Assembly: GCF_001293125.1 (NCBI RefSeq)
Contig: NZ_CP009312.1
Coordinates: 372,001-436,000 of the forward strand
Length of the DNA stretch: 64,000 bases
Origin: Lawsonella clevelandensis
GTDB taxonomy: Bacteria > Actinomycetota > Actinomycetes > Mycobacteriales > Mycobacteriaceae
Direction: 5' to 3'
Part shown: piece after piece, positions 9,201-17,026 of the stretch
How the letters are laid out: each line of letters begins with the position of its first letter
Numbering within the stretch: position 1 is the first letter of the stretch
Program-made: the position numbers and the translations under genes
Notes under the pieces: generated by a model
Databases searched by the model: none
What the model was told of the DNA's origin: nothing
What the model saw: only the letters and a program-made list of their open reading frames with translations

Positions 9201-10068
9201 CTTTAACTCCTCCCTCTCCGAGTTCGCAGGTTTGGGTGTGGAGTACGGCTACAGTGTGACTCACCCGGATGCACTGGTGTGTTGGGAGGCTCAATTCGGC
9301 GACTTTGCTAACGGTGGGCAGACCATTGTTGATGAGTACATTTCCTCGGCTGAAGCGAAGTGGAGCCAGCGTTCGGGGCTCGTCATGCTTCTCCCCCATG
9401 GGCAGGAGGGTGCGGGGCCTGACCATTCTTCTGCCCGTATCGAGCGTTACCTCCAGTTGTGTGCAGAGTCCAACATGACGATAGCCCAACCGTCTACCCC
9501 GGCGAACTACTTCCACCTGATTCGCCGGCATACTCTCTCCAGCATTGTGCGGCCGCTCATTGTGGCGACGCCGAAGTCAATGTTGCGGATGAAGGCGGCA
9601 ACCAGCCCGTTGGAAGACTTCACCCAGCGAAAGTTCCGCTCGGTCATTGATGATCCCTATTTCTACGATCATGAGCAGTTGCACGACCCATCATCAGTAA
9701 AGACGCTGCTGCTGTGCTCTGGGAAGGTGTATTACGAGCTGGCACGGCGGCGCGACAAGGAGGAACGGTTCGACCTGGCTATTGCTCGGTTGGAGCAGAT
9801 CTACCCGGTGCCGTTCCGCCGGATCTACGAACTTGTTGCCCGCTACCCCCAGGTGGAGAGAATCATGTGGGTGCAGGAAGAACCGTCGAACCAGGGAGCT
9901 TGGCCATTCCTCAAGGTCAAGCTGCCTACCGTGGTCGGTAACCTACCTCCATTCGACCGTTTCTCGCGCCGGAGTATGTCTGCCCCGGCAACCGGCGTCT
10001 CCAGTGTGAACCGGGCGGAGCAGACACTGCTTATGGATACTGTCTTTAACTCCACTCTGCCCGAATAA
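6298..10068 (+). CDS. kgd: multifunctional 2-oxoglutarate dehydrogenase E1 / 2-oxoglutarate decarboxylase with E2-like domain
   Basis: A 1256-residue thiamin-diphosphate enzyme (Kgd/OdhA) that feeds 2-oxoglutarate into the second half of the TCA cycle. The GTG at 6298 follows a GAGGG site. Residues 1-40 match the conserved E1o N-terminus (QNQWLVDEMYRKFRDNP). A Pro/Ser linker leads to the succinyltransferase-like domain (about 115-365) ending in DHRIIQGAESGEWLG. The E1 part has GMPHRGRLNVLANI, GDVKYHLG, HGDAAFSGQGVVYE and VVNNQIGFTT. No lipoyl domain is present, as expected for the actinobacterial fusion, which borrows lipoyl groups from the pyruvate dehydrogenase E2. In relatives the enzyme is inhibited by the FHA protein OdhI/GarA, which is not encoded here. 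The gene is monocistronic, with a strong terminator at 10133-10170. Confidence 0.98.
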   Translation: MTTHPDSFGQNQWLVDEMYRKFRDNPHSVDDAWRAYFTDQKLIPSPAASPSTDSGQVVSEPFGPTNPTAFLTDYNYSETAADPVHVQRASTERVRSAAKDALTTMYTVETMTGPNYPELTEEEKTSLRGTARAIARNMNASRDIPMATSVRSIPVKLMFENRALINSYLAKTRGGKVSFTHLIGYAMIQAVKAYPVMNCRLEEKDGLFTRIQPDHINLGLAVDLRGKDGSRSLVVAAIKETESMNFPQFVAAYEDIVTRARNGKLTTADFAGVTISLTNPGGIGTIHSVPRLMPGQGCILGVGALQYPAEYTGMSDEALADLGVGKAMTITSTYDHRIIQGAESGEWLGTIHKLLLSDEFYDEIFTGLKLPFEPWRWRRDVASQGVNKDARVLQLIEAYRDRGHLIADTNPLNFIEPGRKRETYPDLDIAHYGLTIWDLDREFAVGGLAGQERMKLRDIMAVLRNAYCEKISVEYTYILDNEQREWIRHYVESKGAPLSTKDQKLTLTTLIAAEAFESFLQTKYVGQKRFSLEGSESLIPMMDRVIDVAADHHVQEVVIGMPHRGRLNVLANIVGKPYNQIFNEFEGNMRANEQQGSGDVKYHLGAEGTHYQMYGDNEIKVTLTANPSHLEAVDPVLIGIVKAKQDLLARNAEQPHQETQPRYPVIPLMLHGDAAFSGQGVVYETLNMALLEGYNVGGTVHIVVNNQIGFTTAPSQGRSSEYCTDVAKAFGVPVFHVNGDDPEACVRVAHAAVEFNQKFAKDVVIDLVSYRRRGHNEADDPSMTQPAMYDIIDNKRSVRQSYLETLVGRGDITPQEAETALQDYQGELESVFKQVKDAEKASTPPSQSVATKQRVPYNLQTAISAERLEEIGDAFANVPDNFSVHKRVKPILEARHRMTHEGHVDWAMAELLAWGSLVQEGRDVRIAGEDSCRGTFTQRHAIVVDRENSNEYSPLRAIANTHGGHFDIFNSSLSEFAGLGVEYGYSVTHPDALVCWEAQFGDFANGGQTIVDEYISSAEAKWSQRSGLVMLLPHGQEGAGPDHSSARIERYLQLCAESNMTIAQPSTPANYFHLIRRHTLSSIVRPLIVATPKSMLRMKAATSPLEDFTQRKFRSVIDDPYFYDHEQLHDPSSVKTLLLCSGKVYYELARRRDKEERFDLAIARLEQIYPVPFRRIYELVARYPQVERIMWVQEEPSNQGAWPFLKVKLPTVVGNLPPFDRFSRRSMSAPATGVSSVNRAEQTLLMDTVFNSTLPE

Positions 10069-10132
10069 GGCAGGTTACAACCCGGACAGCGGAAGATTCC
10101 ACCGGATGACCGGTCTGCTGTCATCGCCACGC

Positions 10133-10170
10133 AAAAGCCCGCCCCCGATGCTCATCGGGAGCGGGCTTTT
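10133..10170. terminator. bidirectional intrinsic terminator between kgd and metE
   Basis: AAAAGCCCGC and GCGGGCTTTT form the outer arms and the stem continues inward through CCGAT/ATCGG with a short loop. A-tract and T-tract flank the stem, so it can end transcription of both convergent genes. It starts 65 bases after the kgd stop and ends 66 bases before the metE stop. Confidence 0.9.
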
Positions 10171-10235
10171 ACCTGTGGAGAAGTAGCAGGCGAGAGACAC
10201 CCGACATCATGTGCGGGTACTCTTGCGACAGCGCG

Positions 10236-12551
10236 TTACTGAGCAAGTTGTGCGCGGAGGTTCTTCGTCGCCGTCACCATGGCTTCCAGTGAGGGAACGC
10301 ATTCTTCTGCGCGACGGGTTTTTAGGCCACAGTCTGGATTAACCCAAAGACGCTCTGCTGGAACAGCTTTCAGGGCAAGCTGCAGGGCAGCAGAGATCTC
10401 TTCAACGTGCGGCACACGCGGTGAGTGAATGTCGTACACACCTGGTCCAATAGCCTGACGGTACCCGTGCTCTTCCAAATCAGACACGATTTCCATCTGG
10501 GAGCGGGCTGACTCGACGGAAGTGACGTCGGCATCCAATTCACCAATTACCCCCACCATTTCGCCAAACTCGGAGTAGCACATGTGGGTGTGAATCTGCG
10601 TCGCGGGAGCTACCCCGGCTGTCGCCAGCCGGAAGGCAGCAGCTGCCCACTCAGCGTAGTGCGCTTTATCCTCGTCACGCAGCGGCAGCAGCTCACGCAG
10701 TGCCGGCTCGTCCACCTGAATAATGCGAATACCGGCATTTTCCAGATCCACGCACTCGTCACGAATCGCCAACGCCACTTGTACCGCGGTAGCCTCCAAC
10801 GCCTGGTCATCGCGGACGAACGACCACGATAGCATCGTGATGGGGCCGGTCAGCATACCTTTCATCGGACGGTCGGTAAGGCTCGCTGCGTAGGCCGACC
10901 ATGTGACGGACATGGCGGAAGGCCGCTGCACATCACCATAGACCACCGGTGGGCGCACGCAGCGAGTGCCATAGGACTGCACCCAGCCGTTGCGGGACGC
11001 CCAGTAGCCCTCGAGCTGCTCAGCGAAGTACTGCACCATGTCGTTGCGTTCCGGCTCACCATGAACCAGCACATCAATATCCAGGTCTTCCTGAAGTTTG
11101 ATGACGTCCTGGATTTCCCGTCGCATTGCCTCGTCGTACTGCTCTTCCGTCAGCTCACCACGCACAAAGCGCTGACGGGCAGAACGAATTTCGGCAGTCT
11201 GCGGGAAGGATCCGATGGTGGTAGTCGGCAGCAGCGGGAGGTTAAGTTCATCACGCTGGAGAACAGCCCGTTCAGCGTAGTCCGGGCGGTGGTAGTCGGC
11301 ATAGGTGAGTGCCGCGATACGTTTCCGCAGTGTCGGGTTGTTAGTGACAGCACTTCCCCGCCGGTGCGCCGTAATGTCACGAGCGGTCTGAGCCTCAGGG
11401 GCATTGGGGTCTTTCTCGCCACGCTGGATTTGTGCCAGCAGGGAGATCTCCGCGACCTTTTCCGTGCCAAAAGCTAGCCACTCTCGACACAATCCATCGG
11501 TGCCAGAGGCAGCTCGCTCTTCGATAGTGGGGAGATCTTCTCCGGCGAGCGTATAGGGTACGTGTAGCAGAGAACACGAGGTAGAGACGGCGACGTGGGC
11601 AGCCCGCTCAGACGCACGGACAAGTTGTTCTACTGCACCATCGATCGCTGTTGCCCATACGTTTCGACCATCGACAACACCTGCTACCAGAAGCTTCTCC
11701 GATAGCCCCGGAATATCCTGCGGAGGCAGGTCACCGGCGACGAAGTCGAGGGCGAGCCCGTCAATGGGCGTGCCGGCGAGCACCGGTAGTGCGTCTTTGG
11801 TGTCACCAAAGTAGGTGGCAACGAGAATCTGGGGGCGTTGTGCGAGCCCGCCGAGGCGGTCGTACACCTTCCCCAACAGCTCGAGCTCAGCAGAGCTGAG
11901 AGTGGTGACCGCGCTCGGTTCATCGAGTTGTACCCACTCCACGCCTTCTGCAGCAAGCAGCTGTAGCAGTTCTTCGTACACCGGAAGGAGGTCGTGAAGC
12001 CGACTGAGTGCGCCGCCCAGACCTGGGGTAGCAGCACGGTCCGCTTCCTTTGCCAACCGCAGATAAGTAAAGGGACCAATGATAACCGGGCGGGCAGGAA
12101 TACCAGCCGCCTGTGCGGCGTGAAGATCCTCCAGTAGCGCCTCGGGATGGAGAGTGAAGTGAGTCTCTGCGGAGAACTCGGGAACCAGGTAATGGTAGTT
12201 GGTATCGAACCACTTCGTCATCTCCAGCGGGGGGACGGCTGCGGTACCGCGTGCCGCCGCGAAATACCGGTCGAGGTCTGTCTCCGCTGCCGCGAGATAA
12301 CGTTGCGGGAGTGCCCCGACCAGCACGGTGGTGTCGAGCATTTGGTCGTAGAGAGAGAAAACATTGGTGGGGATGGAATCCAGGCCAGCGTCCACCAGCT
12401 GTGCCCACGTGTGGGCACGTAGCTCTGTGGCAACAGAACGCAGCTCAGCTTCGCTGTGCTCGCCTCTCCAATAGCGTTCGATGGCAAACTTCAGCTCACG
12501 CTGGGGGCCGATACGTGGGGTACCTAATACGGTTGCAGAAAAAATAGACAT
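10236..12551 (-). CDS. metE: cobalamin-independent methionine synthase MetE
   Basis: A 771-residue 5-methyltetrahydropteroyltriglutamate-homocysteine methyltransferase, the last step of methionine synthesis. The ATG at 12551 has GGAG six bases upstream and gives the conserved opening (FSATVLGTPRIGPQRELKFA). An in-frame extension to 12614 lacks family similarity. The C-terminal barrel carries the folate and zinc sites: LPTTTIGSFPQT, the H-x-C pair in THMCYSEF, and the late Cys in NPDCGLKTR. Length fits the family. It is preceded by an unusually long, structured leader (12552-12926), so post-transcriptional control is likely. No metH is in the window. Confidence 0.98.
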   Translation of the reverse strand: MSIFSATVLGTPRIGPQRELKFAIERYWRGEHSEAELRSVATELRAHTWAQLVDAGLDSIPTNVFSLYDQMLDTTVLVGALPQRYLAAAETDLDRYFAAARGTAAVPPLEMTKWFDTNYHYLVPEFSAETHFTLHPEALLEDLHAAQAAGIPARPVIIGPFTYLRLAKEADRAATPGLGGALSRLHDLLPVYEELLQLLAAEGVEWVQLDEPSAVTTLSSAELELLGKVYDRLGGLAQRPQILVATYFGDTKDALPVLAGTPIDGLALDFVAGDLPPQDIPGLSEKLLVAGVVDGRNVWATAIDGAVEQLVRASERAAHVAVSTSCSLLHVPYTLAGEDLPTIEERAASGTDGLCREWLAFGTEKVAEISLLAQIQRGEKDPNAPEAQTARDITAHRRGSAVTNNPTLRKRIAALTYADYHRPDYAERAVLQRDELNLPLLPTTTIGSFPQTAEIRSARQRFVRGELTEEQYDEAMRREIQDVIKLQEDLDIDVLVHGEPERNDMVQYFAEQLEGYWASRNGWVQSYGTRCVRPPVVYGDVQRPSAMSVTWSAYAASLTDRPMKGMLTGPITMLSWSFVRDDQALEATAVQVALAIRDECVDLENAGIRIIQVDEPALRELLPLRDEDKAHYAEWAAAAFRLATAGVAPATQIHTHMCYSEFGEMVGVIGELDADVTSVESARSQMEIVSDLEEHGYRQAIGPGVYDIHSPRVPHVEEISAALQLALKAVPAERLWVNPDCGLKTRRAEECVPSLEAMVTATKNLRAQLAQ

Positions 12552-12926
12552 GGGTGTCTCCAATAAATGAACGTCAACATTCACCTTTGGATTACGAGCA
12601 CCATGCCACAACACCTCCAGCTCTTCCTGAGCATCCAGAAAGAGGTGCTTTCTTTTCTAAGAAGAGTGGTGATGCGTCGCCTCTGTCACAAAGGCGAGTT
12701 ATCCCGGCAAGCGTTTGCCCACCAATTTCCTCGTCCGTTCCGTACAGGCAGCTCCTGCAGGCTATACAGGGCGACGTGTGCCTAACTACCGCTGTCGCCG
12801 ACTCTCTACCATCTCGTGGTAGAGGTATATCTCTGTGGGGTACTGCGGAACAGTGAACTAAGTATATCCATACCTTTTCTGATGGGGCTAGACATGCGCG
12901 AGGTTCTGTGCAGCGTGCACAAAAGT
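12552..12926 (-). promoter_or_regulatory. structured 5' leader of metE; candidate divergent cobalamin riboswitch
   Basis: No protein gene is convincing in these 375 bases. Read on the minus strand, the leader holds several hairpins: a GGCGAC/GTCGCC stem near 12770-12795, GGCAA-ACGC-TTGCC near 12705-12719, and TCGCCT/AGGCGA near 12677-12697. Elements loosely resembling a cobalamin riboswitch are present in order: GGAAATTGGTG (12720-12730), CGCCTTTGTGAC, and a CAGGA-containing segment at about 12618-12635. The match is imperfect and I could not fold it. A seven-residue upstream ORF with a GGAGG site sits at 12581-12604. B12-responsive metE leaders are known in mycobacteria and, from memory, some corynebacteria, which makes this plausible but unproven. 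Confidence 0.35.
12804..12824. promoter_or_regulatory. 21-bp perfect palindrome upstream of metE
   Basis: CTCTACCA and TGGTAGAG are exact inverted repeats around a five-base centre (TCTCG). The size and symmetry suit a dimeric repressor operator, or a small RNA hairpin in the metE leader. It does not match the McbR site (TAGAC-N6-GTCTA) known for methionine genes in C. glutamicum. No T-tract follows, so it is not a convincing terminator for the upstream lipoprotein gene. Confidence 0.4.
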
Positions 12927-13922
12927 CTATTTCTCGCGCCCCGAGAAGCCCTTGGCACGTAGCCAGTTAGTAATGAACTGGTCCAGCTGATCCGGAGTAC
13001 GGTACTCCACGCGTAGAAGTTCAGCCACATCCGTCGTCGTGAGTTTCTCACTCAGCTCATCGAAGATGAGCTGACGGGGGCGGTCTACAGCGCTTTTCGC
13101 GACTAACGGGAAAATATAGGCGGCGGCTACGGAATGGAGATCATCCGTGAGCAAACGCCAGTCCCCGCTGAGCAGCAATGGGTCTGATGCAAACGTAAGA
13201 ACCACATCGTCACCAGACGTCACAGTCGTCTCTGTGAGGAGGGATTTCGGAGTACAGCGATAGTGGCGATTGACGAGTTCTGCCCAGTGCTCCATTTCTA
13301 GAACATCGGCCGGATATGCGTGAATAAGGATAGAGAATCGTTCACAACGGTCGGCCAGCTGTGAGTAGGTACGAATACCGTCTATGTGCGGATCCTTATT
13401 TCGGACTGCTATCACCATTGTGCGCTCGGCACGGGAGGGTCGTAATGAGCGGGTCTCCTGTGGAAGGGAGCGTGTCATCTCGGCAAAAACCGGGTCGAAC
13501 TCTGCATCGGGGTTGGCGGAATCACGTCGGACTGTCGCACGCAGAATGGGAGCATCCGGGTTTATCGCAAACAACAGCTGGCTGGTGTACTCGGGGACGG
13601 CATCTACCAACCCGGTACTAATGGCGTGAAGTTTTGCCCGATGCCCAATAGAGGAGGTTTGGGTAACGCCAGGGCCAACATTACGCACACCGTCTGCGGC
13701 TCGCCGACTTTCAATACGGTCAAGACGGGCCGGGACACCCCTCAACTGCAGGGCAGCGACGTAGAGTTTGGCGAGGACATAGTCGGGGGCCATAGCGGAA
13801 TAACCCACTCGCACAATAGGTGCGACGGGATCTGGGACTAGAGCTTTGTCTGTACGCCCACATCCCGTCGCCACTAGGAGCAGGGCACACGCTAGTGCGC
13901 TTAATTTCCGATGACCTCGCAT
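12927..13922 (-). CDS. OpuAC-like substrate-binding lipoprotein
   Basis: A 331-residue predicted lipoprotein. Starting at the ATG at 13922, it begins MRGHRK, has a hydrophobic signal segment and a lipobox V-A-T-G-C, so it should be exported and lipid-anchored. The mature part resembles glycine betaine/choline/osmoprotectant binding proteins: VRVGYSAMAPDYVLAKLY, then a region ending TGLVDAVPEYTSQLLF, which matches the E-Y-T-G-x-L signature of that family. A reading frame extending to 14216 runs inside malic enzyme and is not credible. The start is 10 bases after the malic enzyme stop, so the two are probably cotranscribed. No permease or ATPase gene is adjacent, so it is an orphan binding protein and its ligand is unknown. 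Confidence 0.82.
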   Translation of the reverse strand: MRGHRKLSALACALLLVATGCGRTDKALVPDPVAPIVRVGYSAMAPDYVLAKLYVAALQLRGVPARLDRIESRRAADGVRNVGPGVTQTSSIGHRAKLHAISTGLVDAVPEYTSQLLFAINPDAPILRATVRRDSANPDAEFDPVFAEMTRSLPQETRSLRPSRAERTMVIAVRNKDPHIDGIRTYSQLADRCERFSILIHAYPADVLEMEHWAELVNRHYRCTPKSLLTETTVTSGDDVVLTFASDPLLLSGDWRLLTDDLHSVAAAYIFPLVAKSAVDRPRQLIFDELSEKLTTTDVAELLRVEYRTPDQLDQFITNWLRAKGFSGREK

Positions 13923-13932
13923 GCCAACAATG

Positions 13933-15159
13933 CTACTTGTTGGCTTCAGCAACCGCCTTGACTGCGGCGGTAACTGCCGGGCAGACGCGTGGATCGAGTG
14001 GCGACGGAATGATGTAGTCGGGAGACAGATCCTTCGAGTCGATAACGTCGGCGATGGCCTCTGCTGCGGCCTGCAGCATCTCATCTGTAATCGCGGTAGA
14101 GCGGGCATCGAGCGCGCCGCGGAAAATACCGGGGAAAGCCAGTACATTGTTGAGCTGGTTCGGGTAGTCCGAGCGGCCAGTCGCCACGATAGAGGCATGG
14201 CGGTGTGCAACATCAACAGGGATTTCGGGATCCGGGTTGGAGAGGGAGAAGATCATGGCATCAGGTGCCATCTCCGCTACAATGTCTTCCGCCACATGTC
14301 CAGCGGAGACACCCACGAAGACGTCCGCGCCTTCGAAGGCTTCTGCCTGGCCACCCACAATATTGTCGGGGTTGGTGATCTCTGCCAGAGCTTCCTTAAC
14401 AGGGTTCAGACCTTCTCTGCCGCGGGACACAATACCTTGGGAGTCAAGCACGATGACGTTCTTGACACCAGCGTTAAGAATAATCTTGGTGCAGGCAACA
14501 CCGGCAGCACCGGCGCCTGACACGACGACCTTGAGGTCCTCGGGCTTACGGCCAGTGAGTCGGCAGGCGTTGATCATGCCGGCCAGTACCACTACTGCGG
14601 TACCGTGCTGATCGTCGTGCATCACCGGAATATCAAGAGCTTCCTTTAACCGATCTTCGATTTCGAAGCAACGGGGAGCGGAAATATCTTCGAGGTTGAT
14701 GGCGCCAAAGCTTGGCTGCAGACGGATGCAGGTCTCGACAATCTCGTCCGGATCCGTGGTGTCGAGCACAATCGGAATGGCGTTGAGGCCGGAGAACTGC
14801 TTAAAGAGGGCACACTTGCCTTCCATTACCGGAAGCGCTGCGGACGGTCCGATATTCCCGAGTCCGAGCACGGCAGTTCCATCACTGACCACCGCTACGA
14901 GGCGGCCAGCCCAGGTGTAGAGCTTGGCATCTTCTGGCTTGTCATAAATATCGTTGCAGGCAAGTGCAACACCGGGAGTGTAAGCAACAGAGAGATCGTG
15001 CTGCGAATCGAGGGGCGAGTGCAGGGCGACGTCGAGTTTGCCGTTGATGTGATACTGAAGAACCTCTTCTTCTGTCACCACGTCTTCGTTAACTGCGGCG
15101 GTAAACAGTTCGTCATTAACGTTCTCCACGCCATCGCGCGGATCAATAGTCTGGGTCAA
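13933..15159 (-). CDS. NAD(P)-dependent malic enzyme
   Basis: A 408-residue oxidative decarboxylase converting malate to pyruvate and CO2 with NAD(P)+ reduction. Family signatures are in order: SVAYTPGVALAC (about 59-70), GTAVLGLGNIGPSAALPVMEGK, NLEDISAPRCFEIE, MHDDQHGTAVV, and the dinucleotide-binding VVSGAGAAGVACTK. The length fits the short bacterial malic enzyme class without a phosphotransacetylase domain. It links the TCA pool to pyruvate, which in this genome can also feed pyruvate formate-lyase. Cofactor preference cannot be read reliably from sequence. Confidence 0.95.
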   Translation of the reverse strand: MTQTIDPRDGVENVNDELFTAAVNEDVVTEEEVLQYHINGKLDVALHSPLDSQHDLSVAYTPGVALACNDIYDKPEDAKLYTWAGRLVAVVSDGTAVLGLGNIGPSAALPVMEGKCALFKQFSGLNAIPIVLDTTDPDEIVETCIRLQPSFGAINLEDISAPRCFEIEDRLKEALDIPVMHDDQHGTAVVVLAGMINACRLTGRKPEDLKVVVSGAGAAGVACTKIILNAGVKNVIVLDSQGIVSRGREGLNPVKEALAEITNPDNIVGGQAEAFEGADVFVGVSAGHVAEDIVAEMAPDAMIFSLSNPDPEIPVDVAHRHASIVATGRSDYPNQLNNVLAFPGIFRGALDARSTAITDEMLQAAAEAIADVIDSKDLSPDYIIPSPLDPRVCPAVTAAVKAVAEANK

Positions 15160-15253
15160 CTGCGTCCCCTTCAGGTCACATTATTTCTAACTAGTGATGC
15201 AGGAGACAAAACTCCCACGCGTCTCATCCTAGCGACCGGTAAACTTCCATTCC

Positions 15254-15904
15254 ATGCGGGTATTACAACTTCCACTCCCTTACTGCTATGCCTTCGAGGC
15301 ACCTACTTTTCCAGATGATCGGGGCTTCTTTTCCGCCCCATTTCACGCCCCTACCTTTATCGATAACGTGGGCTACCAGCTCTCGGTTCGCCAAACGAAT
15401 CTCAGCCCCACCCGCCGCGGAGCGGTTCGCGGAATTCACTTCGCAGATGTTCCACCCGGCCAAGCAAAATATATTTACGCAGCTCACGGTCGTTTATTGG
15501 ATGTACTCGTCGACCTCAGAGTGGGATCCCCCACATTTTCCCAGTATGTTGCCATCGAATTGTCCCCAGAAAGCGGGACCGCAGTCTTCCTACCAGAGGG
15601 AATGGGCCATCTTGTGATTGGCTTCACAGATGACGCTGCATTGAGCTATCTCTGTTCGGAGGCCTACAACCCACCGGCAGAACACGGCATTAACCCTCTC
15701 GACCCCGCCCTGGGATTACCTTTCCACGACTGGTGCGCAACGTATCACCTGGGGGAGCCAGACGCGCTCATTCTCTCCCCTAAAGATAAAAATGCCCCCA
15801 CGCTGGCAGCTGCACAAGAATCCGGACTCCTTCCCCGCTACGATGAATGTGTCGCCTTCTACCACGGCCTGCGCCACACTTCGTCTGAAAACTCCACTCG
15901 TTAG
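15254..15904 (+). CDS. rmlC: dTDP-4-dehydrorhamnose 3,5-epimerase
   Basis: A 216-residue cupin epimerase in dTDP-L-rhamnose synthesis. Rhamnose forms part of the linker between peptidoglycan and arabinogalactan in this lineage, so the enzyme supports wall assembly. SVRQTNLSPTRRGAVRGIHF (about 44-63) contains the catalytic His62, and VPPGQAKYIY and FLPEGMGHLV follow in the expected order. The ATG at 15254 lies close to the conserved N-terminal L-P-x-x-x-x-F. rmlA, rmlB and rmlD are not in the window. corA follows after 30 bases on the same strand and may share the transcript. Confidence 0.95.
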   Translation: MRVLQLPLPYCYAFEAPTFPDDRGFFSAPFHAPTFIDNVGYQLSVRQTNLSPTRRGAVRGIHFADVPPGQAKYIYAAHGRLLDVLVDLRVGSPTFSQYVAIELSPESGTAVFLPEGMGHLVIGFTDDAALSYLCSEAYNPPAEHGINPLDPALGLPFHDWCATYHLGEPDALILSPKDKNAPTLAAAQESGLLPRYDECVAFYHGLRHTSSENSTR

Positions 15905-15934
15905 CCTCTCCCACTTCGTCAAAAGGAGCGCGCA

Positions 15935-17023
15935 ATGGGTTTTACCTCCTTCTGGGACAAACTATTTAACCCCAAAAAATCTACTCAAGAAGAGCGCGAC
16001 GATAACGTTCATATCCCCACCGCCCAAGCCACCATCGGGTGCGATGTCTACGACGAAAACGGGCAACACATTGATCGCGCATTCGACTACCGAAGCGGCT
16101 TTCACTGGGTAGAAGAACACCCTGACCATTTCGTCTGGCTCCAACTCCGCGACCCCAATCGTCGCCAAATGGTACATGTAGGACGTGTCTACGACTTACA
16201 CGAACTACTCGTCGAAGACTGCTCTACCGACCATCAACGCCCCAAGCTAGAAGCCTTCGATGACTGCCTCACCCTCGTCGCACGTACTCTCCGCTATGTC
16301 GACCATGAAGTGATCGACAATCCTGCCGACGCTGTTGAGACTGGCGAAGTCGTCCTTGTTGCCGGGAAGAATTACTTCATTTCTATCCAACATGGGAAAG
16401 GCCACAGCCTCGACCACGTCCACAAACGCCTCTCTCATAACCCAGAAGACCTCGCCCAAGGCCCCATGATGTGCTTCTATAGAGCCGTCGACCATGTCGT
16501 CGACTCCTATCTCAAAGTTGCTGCACTCATGGACAACGACATCGACGACCTAGAAGAGGAAGTCTTCGACCCTTCCACAGATATCGACATTGATGAAATC
16601 TATGCGGTTAAACGAGAAGTCCTAGAGATCAAACACTTGATCTCGCCCCTTCGCACGCCATTACACGAACTCTGCAATAGCGATCAGATCTACGTCAACG
16701 AAGACATCCGCAGTTACTTCCGCGACGTCGAAGACCACCTGCTACGTGCTATCTCCGATGTACACGGGTTCGACGAAGTTCTCAGCTCCCTCGTTGACGC
16801 TGCAGCAGCGAAGGTCGGCGTGCAACAAAACATTATCAGCCGTGCACTATCCGCCTGGGCCGCAATTATTGCTGTCCCTACGCTCATCGCCAGTATCTAC
16901 GGCATGAACTTCAACTTCATGCCGCTTCTGCAATTTGATGGAGCCTACTACGCAATACTTGCTCTCATGGCAATCTGGGCCATCACCATGTACATCGTAT
17001 TCAGACGAAAGAAATGGCTTTAG
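15935..17023 (+). CDS. corA: CorA family magnesium/divalent cation channel
   Basis: A 362-residue inner-membrane channel that admits Mg2+ (and often Co2+). A long acidic cytoplasmic domain occupies residues 1-295. It is followed by two C-terminal transmembrane helices (about 298-322 and 337-356) with the selectivity motif GMN at 323-325, in the form YGMNFNFMP. The tail ends with basic residues FRRKKWL, as in the family. An AAAAGGAG site precedes the ATG. It is convergent with apbE and ends three bases from that stop. A second Mg-related gene (CBS/MgtE-N protein) lies nearby at 18240. Confidence 0.96.
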   Translation: MGFTSFWDKLFNPKKSTQEERDDNVHIPTAQATIGCDVYDENGQHIDRAFDYRSGFHWVEEHPDHFVWLQLRDPNRRQMVHVGRVYDLHELLVEDCSTDHQRPKLEAFDDCLTLVARTLRYVDHEVIDNPADAVETGEVVLVAGKNYFISIQHGKGHSLDHVHKRLSHNPEDLAQGPMMCFYRAVDHVVDSYLKVAALMDNDIDDLEEEVFDPSTDIDIDEIYAVKREVLEIKHLISPLRTPLHELCNSDQIYVNEDIRSYFRDVEDHLLRAISDVHGFDEVLSSLVDAAAAKVGVQQNIISRALSAWAAIIAVPTLIASIYGMNFNFMPLLQFDGAYYAILALMAIWAITMYIVFRRKKWL

Positions 17024-17026
17024 CCA

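Noticed and set aside
12554-12856. 100-residue plus-strand open frame opposite the metE leader
   Set aside because: No ribosome site or family likeness, and it overlaps hairpins better explained as leader structure.
12907-12921. TGTGCA-GCG-TGCACA palindrome next to the lipoprotein stop as a terminator
   Set aside because: Only six pairs and no T-run on the minus strand; too weak to call.
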